DNA from: Brassica napus
Taxonomy: Eukaryota; Streptophyta; Magnoliopsida; Brassicales; Brassicaceae
Length of the DNA stretch: 64,000 nucleotides
NCBI RefSeq assembly: GCF_020379485.1
Contig: NC_063437.1
Span: 15,339,726 to 15,403,725 of the forward strand
Direction of reading: 5' to 3'
A program made the translations under genes and the position numbers. The notes beneath the pieces were generated by a model that ran no database searches, was not told where the DNA came from, and was given only the letters and a program-made list of their open reading frames with translations. Position 1 is the first letter of the stretch, and the number at the start of each line of letters is the position of its first letter. This document shows positions 47,508 through 59,236 of this stretch, in pieces.

Positions 47508-48899
47508 GGACTGTTTGTTTTACCATTTGTCATCTCCATCCAAATGATTCATTTGTATGATCTATTCAAATGATCCATTCAGATTTTTGTGATTGTTTGT
47601 TTGTCCATCCATATAGCTCATCTAAATGAATCATCTAAATGGATCTTATGTTTGTTTCTTTATTTTTATTTCCATTCAAATGAGTTTAGTAAACAAATTA
47701 CCAAAATACACTTGTGTTGATTTAATCATATGTTTGATATTAATTTTAACTATATTACATTTAGTTATTTAGTTTAATATATTTACATTAGAATTATTTC
47801 AAAATTAACGAGTTTTCTTTTTGCGGTTTGAGCGGGAAAACAAGATTTTTCGTTTTTAACGAGAAAACACAATTTGTCTGTTTTGGCGGAAAACAAGATT
47901 TTTCGGTTCTGGCGGGAAAACGAGATTTTTTGGTTTTGGCGGGAAAATACAAATTTTCGGTTTTGGCGAGAAAACATGTTTTTGCGGTTTTGTAGGGAAC
48001 TATGTTTTTGCGAATTTGGCGGGAAAACACATTTTTACGGTTTTGGCGGGAAAACACGCTTTTTGCGGTTTTGGCGGGAAAACATATTTTTGGCGGGAAA
48101 ATGCGTTTTTGCGAGAAAACACGTTTTTGCGGTTTTGGCGGAAAAACACGTTTTTTGCGGTTTGGCGGGAAAACGCGGTTTTGCGGTTTTGGTGGGAAAA
48201 CACGTTTTTGAAGGAAAAACACATTTTTTGCGTTTTTGGCGGGAAAACGCGTTTTGTGGTTGTGGCGGGAAAACACGTTTTTGTGGTTTTGGCGGGAAAA
48301 CGTGTTTTTGGCGGGAAAACATATTTTTACGGTTTTGGTGGAAAAATGTGTTTTTGCGGTTTTGGCGGGAAAACGCGTTTTTGCGGTTTTGACGGGAAAA
48401 CGCGTTTTTGCGGTTTTGGCGGAAAAAATGTATTTTAGGGTGTTGGCGTGCAAACATTTTTTTTGTGATTTTGGCATGAAAACATGTTTTTCGGTTTTTA
48501 CGGAAAATCACGTTTTTGCAATTTTGACGGAAAAAAATATTTTTTGCAATTTTAGCGAGAAAATGCGTTTTGGGGTTTTGGCGTGAAAAAGTAGTTTATA
48601 GCACGGGAAAAAGTGTTTTTGTAGTTTTGTCAGTTTTCGTTTGTGACAAAAATAATATTATGTTTATGTGTAATTTGTGAATTACATTAACGGCATAATA
48701 AACATTATACCATTTTGAATGAACCATCTCCATTCAAATGATCCAAATTGGTTTAGCTGAATGGACTTTAAAATTAAGCCTAAATTTCCAAAAGTCATCC
48801 GAATGATCCATATGAATGAATTGCACTTTTAGTGTCTAAACAAACAAAACTTTTATCTTCATTCAGATGGTCCATCCAGATGGAGAAACAAACAGGCCC
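47508..48899. mobile_element. TIR element (about 1.39 kb), probably hAT-like, carrying an E2F-site minisatellite
   Basis: The left end ggactgtttgttttaccat and the right end, reverse-complemented, gggcctgtttgtttctccat form the TIRs. The flanking 8-mers ttagttat and ttagtgaa match at 6 of 8. Subterminal DNA repeats words of the form ccattcaaatgatcc in both orientations. The middle is the minisatellite at 47815-48625. No transposase frame exists. Confidence 0.7.
47815..48625. repeat. Minisatellite of ~27-bp units containing E2F-like sites
   Basis: About 30 units of the form tttttgcggttttggcgggaaaacac with variation. About a dozen contain an exact ggcgggaaa, the core of the plant E2F consensus TTTGGCGGGAA. 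Several frames stay open across the array on both strands (up to 227 codons at 48477-47794), with repeated SRQNRK-type peptides. That openness follows from the repeat and is not evidence of a gene. Confidence 0.9.
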
Positions 48900-49904
48900 T
48901 TAGTGAATTTTGTTTTTTTTTTTTGTGTACTGGATGCAATTTCCCTGTATATAATCCGATGAAAGTAGAGGTATTCTAATGAATTGATAAATATTTGTAT
49001 TTTATTGAATAAAAAGCAATTTACTGATTATGTGCGATTATGTGTATAAAAGCAACACCAGCGATTAAATATCTCATCAATCTAATGCCAATAACTTTAA
49101 GATAATTAATTTTTTCTTAAAGATAATTAATTTATATAGCTAAATAAACAAAACTGAACCAATTATATATGAAATGACATGTAGCATTAGTGTCTATAAC
49201 AAGTTTTTAAACAAATTCATATACTCTTTTCATAACAATAAGTCGACGGTACGTCGGCCTTACACACTATTGGGATACATTGAATAAACTAGCATACGAG
49301 ATATTTTTCTAGAACCTTCCTTCAAAATGCTCTATATGGCTAATGGCTAATGGCTAATGGCTAGCTGGTTGGTTTATGAATGGTCGTGGTCTTGTAGTTT
49401 GGTAGGTTGTCATATTGCCATGAAAATGACAAGAAAATGATATTTAAGCCAGCCACACAAACCAACAAGGTTTAATATATAATAGTGGGATAGTTTACGC
49501 TCTTACAACATCAGAAAAAGACTCCTGAAACCATATGAATCATGTTGTTAGAACATATGGAATTGAGCTAAGAGAAGTGTATTCCTTCCTAGCTTGTTCA
49601 TATCGTGTAATGAAGCTATATTTCGACTCGAGGGTTGAACAATTGAGCTTTTTGGTTTGCAAAGTGTTCATGGAAACGTTCAAAATAGTATTATTACTTG
49701 TTATTTTGAATCATAGATGAAATCAAATTTAGGTACTTACCTGTTATAATAATAAAAACGGTTGAACAAAAAAAACGTAAAATATAACTAAAGTGCAGGT
49801 TCAAAAAAAAGAAACAAATGGAGAGATTTGTTTGTCGCTATACAAACTCTTTCTCGTGTTCCTATTAATCTCACGGTAGCCGGCGAATCCTTTGTTTTTT
49901 TTCG
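48900..49904. other. Intergenic region 3' of the kinesin gene
   Basis: No gene. A small ggctaat tandem repeat (three copies) lies near 49338-49365. Confidence 0.5.
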
Positions 49905-52900
49905 TCAGTTGATGGCCGTTAACGGAGGTCGACCACCGTTACTAACGTGTTTCGCTTCTCCGTTAGATTGCTGCATTTGTTTGGGCGACTTGGAAGAATC
50001 ACGAAAAGCCTTCAACAATTCCTCAAACGATGGCGTTTTAAGTTCCTCAATCGAGTCAACCGTTGGAATGTTGTACTGTCTCTTCCTCGGTGTTGAGCTT
50101 GTTGCTTCATCCACCTAAGTATAAAACATAATTTAAATAAATCCATTTCCAAATTCAGTCATGTATGATTAAATAAGAATGACTACCAAAGTAAATATAT
50201 AAACGCAATTTAAATAATCCTTTTCAAAATTTAACCATTACCTTGTATTCGCGACCAAGACATTTCCCTGTGTTCTGTTTGATTTCGACAACATTGTTGT
50301 CATGGTGACTTCTTAATTCTTTCAAGCTTCCATAAGTAGGAGCTATGGTGGAATTAATATCAGCCGAAGCGTCTTTATCAAGCTGTAACGAGTCTGCAAA
50401 ACCAAAAAGATTTATATCAATTGATAGAATCAAGAAACTATAATAAATGTACGAGGCAAATCGAATCACACTTACTGTCAATGGATGAGAGGATATCTCT
50501 GTTTGCAGAATCAGCTTCGCTTAGAGTGTTCGAGACTGCAGACGATAACTGAGCTCGTAGTTTCTCATTGTTTTCTTTGGCTCCTCTGGTTTATACATGG
50601 AGCAGATTAGATTGAATGTATACGTATGGAAGGAGGGTGTAAAAGTATGTATAGTATGGTTTATTACCGAACAAGAGCATCTGCGTTTCCAACATTCTTC
50701 TTTTCTAGATCGACCAATGATTCTTGGGCAGTCTTCCATTGTTGAGTTCCAGTTCTTGAATCTTCCAGGCTGGGAAAAATCAATCATGGCTCAGAGGATT
50801 AATAACCACATTTTAAAGTAATATACTTATGAAATAAAAGTGTGATTTACCATTTTAGAAGTATTTTCTGCATATCTTCCTTTGCAACCTCAACTGCAGA
50901 TATGTTATCGAGATGATGAGACTCTGCTTGGACCATGTGAGCGTTCCACTGGACTTTGACGGAGGAAGCTGATTCTTGCATCGCAGACATTTCTTGCTGC
51001 AACGCACCGGTTTGTGAAGATGACCCTTCGCGGATATCTTGCACAGCTATCTGAACCAACTCTTTCTTCCTTGCGTGTGAGCTTGCTAGTAGCTCTGCCA
51101 CTTTCTCAAGCATTTGTTTCTCTTCATTTGCAATTGATTCCTGAAGGGCAAAACGCATAATTCGTTATAAGAGGGTTGTGTTGTAGAATTAGATAAGGAG
51201 GAATAGCAAAAACCAACCTCGAATTTCTTTGTGAATGCTGATAGTTTCTGCTCGTTGACGTTTTGGGCTTCTTCTGCTAGCTTTGTTAGCTTACATGCGT
51301 GCGTGTCTAGAGTCTTGAAGAAGTCCAACATCACCTCGGAGACAGACTTAGCAGACTCAATTGATCGGGAATGCAAATTGCGCTGTTGCTGTGTGAATGC
51401 AGAGAGCTTCTCCTCTTGATTGTGAAGGCTACTTTGAAGCCCTTCGAGTAGGGAGTGAGCCTCTGATGTAAACCCTTTGAACATCTGATTCAACACAAGT
51501 TCATAAGGTCGAAAAAATCAATATCAAAGAAATTGACTACATGATTGAGAGATTCTCTTCTTACATCTTCCAGTGCACAAGAATGTTTTGTCACTTCCGA
51601 GTTCAAGTCATTCAAAGTCGTTTGGCTGTCTTTATCCAGAGTCACTGCTATATCATCTAAAGACTTGATGCCTGAGTTGTACCTTTCCTTCAACTGTGCT
51701 AAACTTCGCCGTAAAGTTTCAGTTGCCTGCAAAGAAGACCATGTGTAAATATTATTTCATGATAGATATAACAGACAGAGAGGTACGGGAAAATAATTTC
51801 TTTTCATGTTTTACCTCTGTCTTTGCAGACACGAAAGATGCCATAACTTTCTCCATGTCTTGCAATTGTTTTTCCTGCTGAGTCACTGAACCTGCCACAC
51901 TGCTGTTCAAGACTTCAAGTTGCGTTAGCAGTTGTGATTGAAACTCCTGGATGAGCGATCTATTGCTGTCTTCAATCTTGTCCTTTCTCTCTGGAACCAT
52001 CCATCAATAGCTTAGTTAGTTTTCAGAGTGTGATGACAATAATGGGAGGAGAAGAAAGAGAGCCACAAACCATTTTGGCGAACAAGTTAGAAACATCAGA
52101 AGCGGCATTTTCCAACTCTGCCTGAAGCTCGACAGCACGGTCAACAAGTGTTTTCTCTGAGAAAAAATGAGTTAAACCTATGTTTCATCTGAACAAACAT
52201 ATAATGAATTGAAGAAATTAATTCATCTCCTAACCACACCATTAGACAGATGAAAACCAATTTACCTGATTTAAGGAGATTGGATATCAAGTACTCTTTT
52301 TCCTTGATTGTTGCAACTGCCTGTCTATGTTTTTCTTCGAGATCTAACAATGCTTGTTCCGTTTCCCGGAGCTTTTTCTGAATTCACAGAAGAAATAAGT
52401 ACAAGAAGTTAATCCTTGCAGGCCAGTGGACAAGCCAGAGCAAGAACTTGTGATAGATACCTCAGTCTTATCAAGCTTCTCCCTTAGTCCAGCAGTTACA
52501 AGCTGTTCCGCATTGTACAACTCTTGAAGCTCAATTATTTGCTACATTTAACAATCACAATAATGAGTAGCTTGAACTACAATATAATCCTTTCAAATTG
52601 AACTGCTTACCTTGTCTTTAGCTTCACCCTCAACTTCCATTTGCTCTATCTTTTCAGCCATAGCCTGCAGCAACCAATAAAGAATGAAGTCTGAGTCTGT
52701 CTTCTAAAAATTTAATAGACAAGAGGTATTTATTGCGTAATAAGAACTGTACCTTTTTCTCGGCTTCTTCTTGAGTGTACCTCTCCTTTGGAATATAAAT
52801 TCCATTTTTCTCCCTTGCGGCATAGACCTCTGAACAAGCCAAGAACAAACGCATCAGTATTCGATAACTGAAGGAGGATTCAAAATATGTTGTTACCAAT

Positions 52901-54651
52901 AGATACCTTGCTTCAAACGTTCAATCTCTCCATACAAATCTTTCATAATAGCTGATTTCATCATCTTCTGGTTAACCTGAATGCAGAAGGAGCAGTATTA
53001 GATAACTAAACTGGCAGAGACAACAGATCGACATGTGTGTTACGGACCTCTGGTTTATTTTTGATGTGTTTCGCACGGTGTGCATAATCAAGGGTGCTGA
53101 GTGTTTCTTCGAGGCAGTGAACAGAGGGTGATACTGTAGCAATCACGCATGTTTTTGTTTTTCCTCCCAAAGAGTCTCTCAATAATCTTGTCAACTTGCT
53201 TTCTCTGAAATTTGATGTATATAATTAAATGATTAGGGACCTATCGAGCATGTCTTGAATGTTATAGAGAGAGATATCTGTGAAGGCAACAAATCTTACC
53301 TGTATGGAATATGACCAGAGTGTTCAACTAACGCATTTATGACACGTCCGAGTGTGAGCAAACTTTTGTTGATCTCTCCAGCTTCCCTGGCTCTGCCCTG
53401 CAATGTAGAGACTCATATTATTTAGTAAAATCATCCAGGCATTTCTGTACATGTCTAATTCGCAGCATCAGTATATAAGAGGAGAAATTATGTATGGGTT
53501 ATATACCTCTCGAGCACCAGATCGTGAAATATTCTCTGAACCAGCAAGATCAACAAGATTTAGCTTTCCACTTTTGACAATCTCTTCCCCCTCTGGAGTA
53601 CATTCCTTAATGTGGATTGTAACAGAAAATATTGAATGAGATCTACTACTTTGCTTGTTGAGAAGAGTCTCTGCAGTGCGTCTCTTTGCTGACCCTTTCT
53701 CCAAGACTTTGTAAATCTCATCAGCAGTAGACACGATTTCTTCTTCCAACCCTCGCACAAAAACGCCACCTTTCCCATCTTCCATGAGGGCCAGAGGCTT
53801 CTTTGATTTGTCATCTGCGAATTTTGTTTCCTCCGGAGCCAAAAGGTCCGTAAGTTCTTCATTGTAGAGCTCAAGAAACGAAACTTTCAAACTGTATTCA
53901 GCAGCGCTCTGTGCTTCCAGAATATCAAATATCTGCTTAACCGCTCTAGGGATAACACCTGCATCACTCGGGATTTCACCGTTCTAGCAAGAAAACCAAA
54001 ATGAGGACAATGCTACATTCAAATCATGTACTTGAAATGGTGGGTGGCTTACCTTTTTTCTTGCTCCACCTTCCATCGTGTACGTCTTCCCAGTCCCTGT
54101 CTGCCCGTATGCAAAGATGGTGCAGTTATACCCATCAAGAACCTCAAAAACAATGGGAGAAACTGCTTGATGATACAAGTCCTTCTGTTGCGACGTTGGG
54201 CCAAAAACCTAACAGATTAAAAAATCCAAGAAACTGTAAGCAAGATGCAAAAACAAACAATCTTAAAACCCTTACCTTGTCAAACAAGAAGGTCTTATCA
54301 ATCTGCTTCCCAGCAATATTCTGAGCCACCGCCACTTCCTTTTTCCGGTCATTGCAGGTAAGCACCGCAGGCGTTTGTAACCTCGTCTCCTCCGAGTTAA
54401 ATGGTCTGAAATCACCAACAAATTATTAAGCTCAAGATGATACACACAAGGATAGTTTGAAAACAACGCACGCACCTGCAACGAACAATAACCTGTATAT
54501 TCACGCCCTTCTCTTTCTCACTCTTGTTAAACGAATTCGAGTTTCCGTCAGCTGATCTGAGATCGCGATTCGACTTATCAGTAGAACGTGGCGTTTGACA
54601 TGGAGACTTCACGGAGCCTCCTCCTCCTCTTTTCGCATTGTTAGCATCCAT
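49905..54651 (-). CDS. Kinesin-5 (BimC/Eg5) motor, RSW7/KRP125c-like
   Basis: Twenty exons sum to 3141 nt, 1046 residues: 54651-54476, 54405-54276, 54208-54053, 53983-53507, 53397-53300, 53204-53048, 52976-52907, 52829-52753, 52664-52611, 52541-52461, 52377-52266, 52156-52071, 51988-51815, 51726-51565, 51484-51218, 51140-50851, 50769-50668, 50585-50476, 50393-50242, 50114-49905. The N-terminal motor has P-loop GQTGTGKT (~137), switch [10 protein letters not shown] (~263) and switch II DLAGSE (~299). A long coiled-coil stalk follows, and a BimC box with the CDK-type site STPRKR plus [14 protein letters not shown] near the C-terminus. Kinesin-5 tetramers slide antiparallel microtubules in spindle and phragmoplast. 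The start of exon 13 uses the second AG of ccagag to stay in frame. A 5'-UTR intron is likely (54934-54664). The expected Arabidopsis orthologue is At2g28620. Confidence 0.93.
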
Positions 54652-54663
54652 AGCTCTGTATCA

Positions 54664-54934
54664 CTGCGTCAATGGTAAGTAAGTCAAGGATCCACACACA
54701 AATAAGATTCAAAAATCGCAATCAAGAGAGCTCGGAAAGCTCCATTGACCTAACGAATCGATCAATATTAGCAATGAGTCAACTAATCACGCGCTAAACG
54801 CAATGCTATCTAAAAACTCAAAAGGAGTCAACGAATTATCGATTAAATCGAAGTTTCTAATCGTGAAACTGCGATTAGAAAACGAGAATGGGAGATTGAA
54901 AGCTTAAAATGCGTCTCCAGGAAAAAAGATATAC
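54664..54934 (-). other. Likely 5'-UTR intron of the kinesin-5 gene
   Basis: On the minus strand the donor gtatat follows tttcatcg, and the acceptor gacgcag precedes tgatacagagctATG. This leaves a 12-nt non-coding piece on the start-codon exon. Confidence 0.5.
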
Positions 54935-55044
54935 CGATGAAACGATGGAGATTTTTGGTTTCTGATATCTTCGAAGCAATCTCGGAGACTCACGGAATCG
55001 TTTTTCGAAAATATTGTGGCGATGGATTGGTGAGAGAGGAATAT

Positions 55045-55065
55045 AGAGAGAGAGAGAGAGAGAGA
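55045..55065 (-). repeat. (GA/TC)n microsatellite in the kinesin-5 5' region
   Basis: About ten AG dinucleotides on the + strand. On the gene's strand this is a CT-rich stretch about 400 bases upstream of the ATG, typical of plant leaders. Confidence 0.85.
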
Positions 55066-55184
55066 CGCTTGAATTAAAAGGTTAAATTAAAAGAGATTAT
55101 TATTTTTTTTTTTAAAACAAGAACGTTACGGCAGGCGCTCGGGCGTTTGACTTGTTACACGCCAATGGAGCTGACGGCGTTAAG

Positions 55185-55228
55185 TTTTTAGCCGTTATGT
55201 TGTTAAAATCCGTGATCCAACCGTTGTG
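55185..55228 (-). promoter_or_regulatory. Two MSA-like (M-phase activator) elements upstream of kinesin-5
   Basis: On the minus strand cacaacggttgg (55228-55217) and cataacggctaa (55199-55188) both contain the AACGG core of the MSA element. MSA elements are bound by three-repeat MYB factors and drive G2/M expression in plants. Two copies 30 bp apart upstream of a mitotic kinesin are consistent with that role. Confidence 0.6.
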
Positions 55229-55259
55229 AAAAAGGACAACACGGAAAATATAAAGAAAA

Positions 55260-56220
55260 GGCTGGCCCCGATTTGAAAACTTTCGAATATTTAGTTTTTT
55301 TTTTAAGTTTTATTTTGTTTTGACCCTAGTTATTCTTAGAATTAGTGGTTTGCCCATAATGTTTACTTTTTTAAATTAAAACATTGTCATTTCTGTTTTT
55401 TTTTCCTTATTAAAACCTCAGCAACCGTAATAAAATGTTCGTTTTTATAATTAAAGATTTGATTTTTTCAATAATCAATTCAATAAGTTAGTGATCGTTA
55501 TATAGATTCTTCAAAAGAAATACATGCAGGTAAATAAGTTTTTTTTTTTGGTAAACATGCAGGTAAATAAGTTGCAAAAAATATTTATAAATTTTATCTT
55601 ATTATTGACTCCTGATTCTTCTTAGAAATAAGTGGTTTGCCCAGAATGTTTTCTTTGTTAATTAATACATCGTCATTTGTGTGTGTTTTTTTTTCAAACC
55701 TACAATTTTACCAAAGTTCAACAAACGCAGGAATATTATTACATTGGTAAAATGTTCATTTCTATTATGACATCCTAATTATTCGTTTTTTTTCCCGTAA
55801 CTAATTCATTAAGTTAGCTAGTGCCTAGTGATGGTTACAAAAAGTTAATCTGTAGACTGATATAGCTTTAAATAAGTTGAAAAATCTTTAAATCTTTTAC
55901 AATACTAGAATTGTAGGATATGGCTACTAGCAAAGTATAGAGAGACACTCCAAGTGCGCATATGTTCAATCAAATGTGTATATAAAGTTGTAACAAAGTT
56001 CTCAGTATGGGATCCATTTTCATATGTATGATAAACGTCCTATATGAAAGTCAATAATGTCATAACACAACCTCCCACCCCCCAAAGTATGGTTCATCAT
56101 CAAAATAGCATGTTTCACAAAAAAAAGTACACGTTTCAAAAACAATTATTACAAAAATCTTAATCAGTTCGAGAAATTGTATGTCAAGGGAAAATAAAAA
56201 AGTTGGCCTCACGTGGACGG
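55260..56220. repeat. AT-rich region with a degenerate direct repeat
   Basis: Two diverged copies of about 230 bp (around 55320-55560 and 55605-55830) share words such as gtggtttgccca, gaatgtt, cgtcattt and aaatgttc. The identity is low and the type unknown. No gene. Confidence 0.5.
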
Positions 56221-56599
56221 AATAACTCGCGTAACTTGATTTCACTAGGTAGCCAGGAAAAGACTTTGTCAATAGTTTTTCAATGTGTATTATAGTTTTT
56301 AATACTTCACTTGGTTACACCAAGATAAGGCTTTGGGAAATGGCTTTAGTTTTCTGATTTCTATAGTGGTTTGCCTGAAATCTAAGATACGCATTGATTC
56401 TTTGTAGAAAAATTCTTGAAGGCTAAAAAGGAGGAATGTCATCCTCATTACATTGTGGTCTTGGTTGCATCTGGTCTTGTCTAGTTGTAATATTGAGCTG
56501 TAGCTAGTCGCGAATTGGTGAACGGCTGAAAAATCCTTATTTCTCAAAATAAAAACTCGTCCTACTTGATTTAGGTCAGGCATGGCAACCTGGTCCGTC

Positions 56600-57060
56600 G
56601 GCAAATCAAAGAATAAACCATTTTTTCCAAGTTGGTTTGGAATTCCATTTGTATTGCTAGGCCTCCCAAACCTTGGGCTGCCTTGGTTACCACAAGGATA
56701 TTATTTCTTGGCACGCAAAAGCAACTTGGCTTTTCATCCGGAAAAAGAACCCTACTTTTGATCAACTCGCTACTTGGGATGAGGACATGGAGCCTATCTG
56801 TCTGCTATGTGGTGTTCAGGATGAATCCCAAAACCACTTATCTTTGAATGTTCCTACTTCTCTATTATTTGGTGTGATGTCAACAACAGGTTTCATCGTT
56901 TGGAGTGATATTCTCTTATGACTGCCTAATGTCCATGGAAACTATAAAGTGAAATTGGCGGTTCTTCAAGTTTGGCAGGCTGCCATTTATGAAATGTGGT
57001 GTGAGAGTAACCAGATATAAGATGATGGGCTATCCTTACCTCCTTCCGTATTGTAAGATA
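56600..57060 (+). pseudogene. LINE reverse-transcriptase C-terminal (zf-RVT) remnant
   Basis: The frame at 56673-56921 reads WHAKATWLFIRKKNP, then DEDMEPICLLCGVQDESQNHL. This is the Cys/His zf-RVT module found at the end of plant LINE ORF2. The flanking sequence continues the homology in other frames, so indels have broken it. There is no RT core, poly(A) tail or TSD that I can fix. Confidence 0.65.
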
Positions 57061-57099
57061 CATTATTTCATCTCTCATAGATAGATGTTCAGTTATGTA

Positions 57100-57370
57100 T
57101 GTCTTGTGACAATCCGTTCCGTGGATCCATGCTCACAGCCCTGCATTGTGAGCCTGGGTCCGCGGGACGGGTTGTCACAAAAAAGTCGGGTCAATTGGTG
57201 ACAACTTGTCATGTGAGAATGTTGTCAAAAGGTGAGGTCTTGGGTTCAAGGAACGCGAAGCGAACCAATAGCCTACATGGAAGAGTCAGTGAGGGCTCAC
57301 ATGAGAAGGGATAGGATTGGTGTCCTGCAAGACTGTGAGCCTGGGTCCGCGGGACAGATTGTCATATGTC
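57100..57370 (-). repeat. GC-rich repeat fragment, possibly LTR-derived
   Basis: The 19-mer gagcctgggtccgcgggac occurs twice (57150-57168 and 57337-57355) about 187 bp apart, each followed by a version of gggttgtcac. On the minus strand it reads tgacaacccgtcccgcgg. I associate this with Brassicaceae LTR elements from memory, but no full LTR border was determined. Confidence 0.45.
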
Positions 57371-58572
57371 TATTGCAGGTCATGCCCAGGGTCTACTTTT
57401 AGCTAACATCTGGTTTGACCCGCCTTAGCTATGTTCTTGAAACCTAACAGTTTTTTTATTTTTGATTTTTTTTTTACTTTTAGGTTTTAACATATTTTAG
57501 TCAGATAGACGTGAATGTATCAGTTAATAGGATACTCAGTTTAAATATCTGGTTAAGTAGGCAGTTTGTCAAAATCTATGTACAATTTGTAGTTGTGTAT
57601 GTAATATTAATAAATTTTGTTAGAGATACTTGTAAATCATCATGTTTTTATTAAAAATAATATAAAAGTTTCATAAAAATATCTCAGCTAAATTTCGTTA
57701 ATCACTTTAATATCTCTATTACCCAATCTAATATTTTAACTAATTATATCTTTCATTTTAATACACTAGCTTTAAAACTATGTTTATTTTAATATTTGAA
57801 CTATGTTTATTTTAATAAAAAATATTGTTAAGTTTTAAACAAAAATATTTTAACTAATTATATCTTTCATTTTAATACACTAGCTTTAAAACTATGTTTA
57901 TTTTAATATTTGAACTATGTTTATTTTAATAAAAAATATTGTTAAGTTTTAAACAAAATTAAAAAAATCTCCCAAATTCAAAAAAATCTTTAAAATTTCT
58001 AATTTTATTTTAAATGTTAAAAGTAAAAGAAACTAAATTATGGATAATTTAAAGCATTTCTAATGAATACTATTTTTGTCTCTAAAATTTTATTATAAAA
58101 TTGAATTTGCTCCAATGATATGTTTCTATGATAGAGTTATTCCATTTTATAAAAAAAATATAGAAAAAAAATAGTATTTCATAGGAGATGGTCTTAGGAC
58201 GGTAGATAGCAGATGTTTGAGATTTAACAAACATCAAGTAAGTAATCAACAACATGACAAAAGGCTTTGAAAAACCCAAGTCCATAAATACATTCACTAC
58301 GAAATTCTACACTTTTCCCCGTAACGAACTGAAAATCACAAATTTGTATTCTTTAATAAGTTTGAAATATGCTGTCAAAAAAAAAGTTTGAAATATTTTT
58401 TGTTTGTTTTTCATTAGCCCATAAGTATCTTTGGGCCAGCCCTCACTTAAAACATGTAAATGGCATATCTAATCCATATATAATCAAAATCCAATATATG
58501 AAGAAAATTGGAGGCATTCAAATGTAGGCATTCAAATGTAGGCACAATGAATAGATGGTTCCATCACTTGTT
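57371..58572. other. AT-rich intergenic region
   Basis: No gene. It contains the 114-bp tandem duplication listed separately. Confidence 0.5.
57731..57958. repeat. Perfect 2 x 114-bp tandem duplication
   Basis: Both units begin atattttaactaattatatc and run to taagttttaaac without a visible difference. The sequence is AT-rich and non-coding. Confidence 0.9.
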
Positions 58573-58922
58573 AGGGCCGGTTTAACATTATGAAGGGTCA
58601 TTGAACAAAACAATATTTTGAGCCCTATAACTAATAATTTTGATTTATAATTAAAATATTATTAAAAATATAAAATTTTAAAACAAATTAGCTAAATTTA
58701 TTATTTTCGTTTGTATTTTAATTTTGTTATAAAAATTTAGTTTAGTATATCATTAAATATCGTCTAAATTAACACTATAGATACCCAAAGAATATGGGTC
58801 TTTGTTATAAAATATATATATATATATATATATCCTTTATATTATTAAATTTAATGGACTTTTGGTGGGTTATGACTTATGAGACGGATGCACTGTTTTC
58901 CCTCCCCTATTAAGCCGGCCTG
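58573..58922. mobile_element. Non-autonomous hAT element (350 bp) with 8-bp TSD
   Basis: The ends agggccggtttaa and ttaagccggcctg are inverted and flanked by the perfect 8-bp TSD cacttgtt (58565-58572 and 58923-58930). The interior is AT-rich with an (AT)n run at 58812-58833. Confidence 0.85.
58812..58833. repeat. (AT)n microsatellite
   Basis: Uninterrupted AT dinucleotide run inside the 350-bp hAT element. Confidence 0.9.
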
Positions 58923-59236
58923 CACTTGTTTGAAGCATTGTATAGAATTAACAGCAGTTTGGAGGAATTTGCATTCCCCAACTAATCAACCTATCTTGCT
59001 AGATATGATAACCGAGCATATGATAGAATGATTTGGACCTCTTCACACGAACCAATGATTAACTGGTCTTGCAAAGTATCGTTTGCCCATTGTGTATTTT
59101 AAAAAGTAGAAATATATGGACCTAATCAAGAACTCTCATGTGTGCCAATACAACGTGTATGGTCACCATGGTACTAGCTCGGCGAGCAGGGCGAGCTTAC
59201 TAGGGGAGATGGACAGATGGGCTATAGTCCAACCCT

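Noticed and set aside
47794..48477. Long open frames (up to 227 codons) on both strands
   Set aside because: They lie entirely in the ~27-bp minisatellite; several frames on both strands stay open and encode only the repeated unit.
57236..57262. ttgggttcaagg, like a tRNA B box
   Set aside because: No A box at the right distance and no cloverleaf; probably part of the GC-rich repeat.
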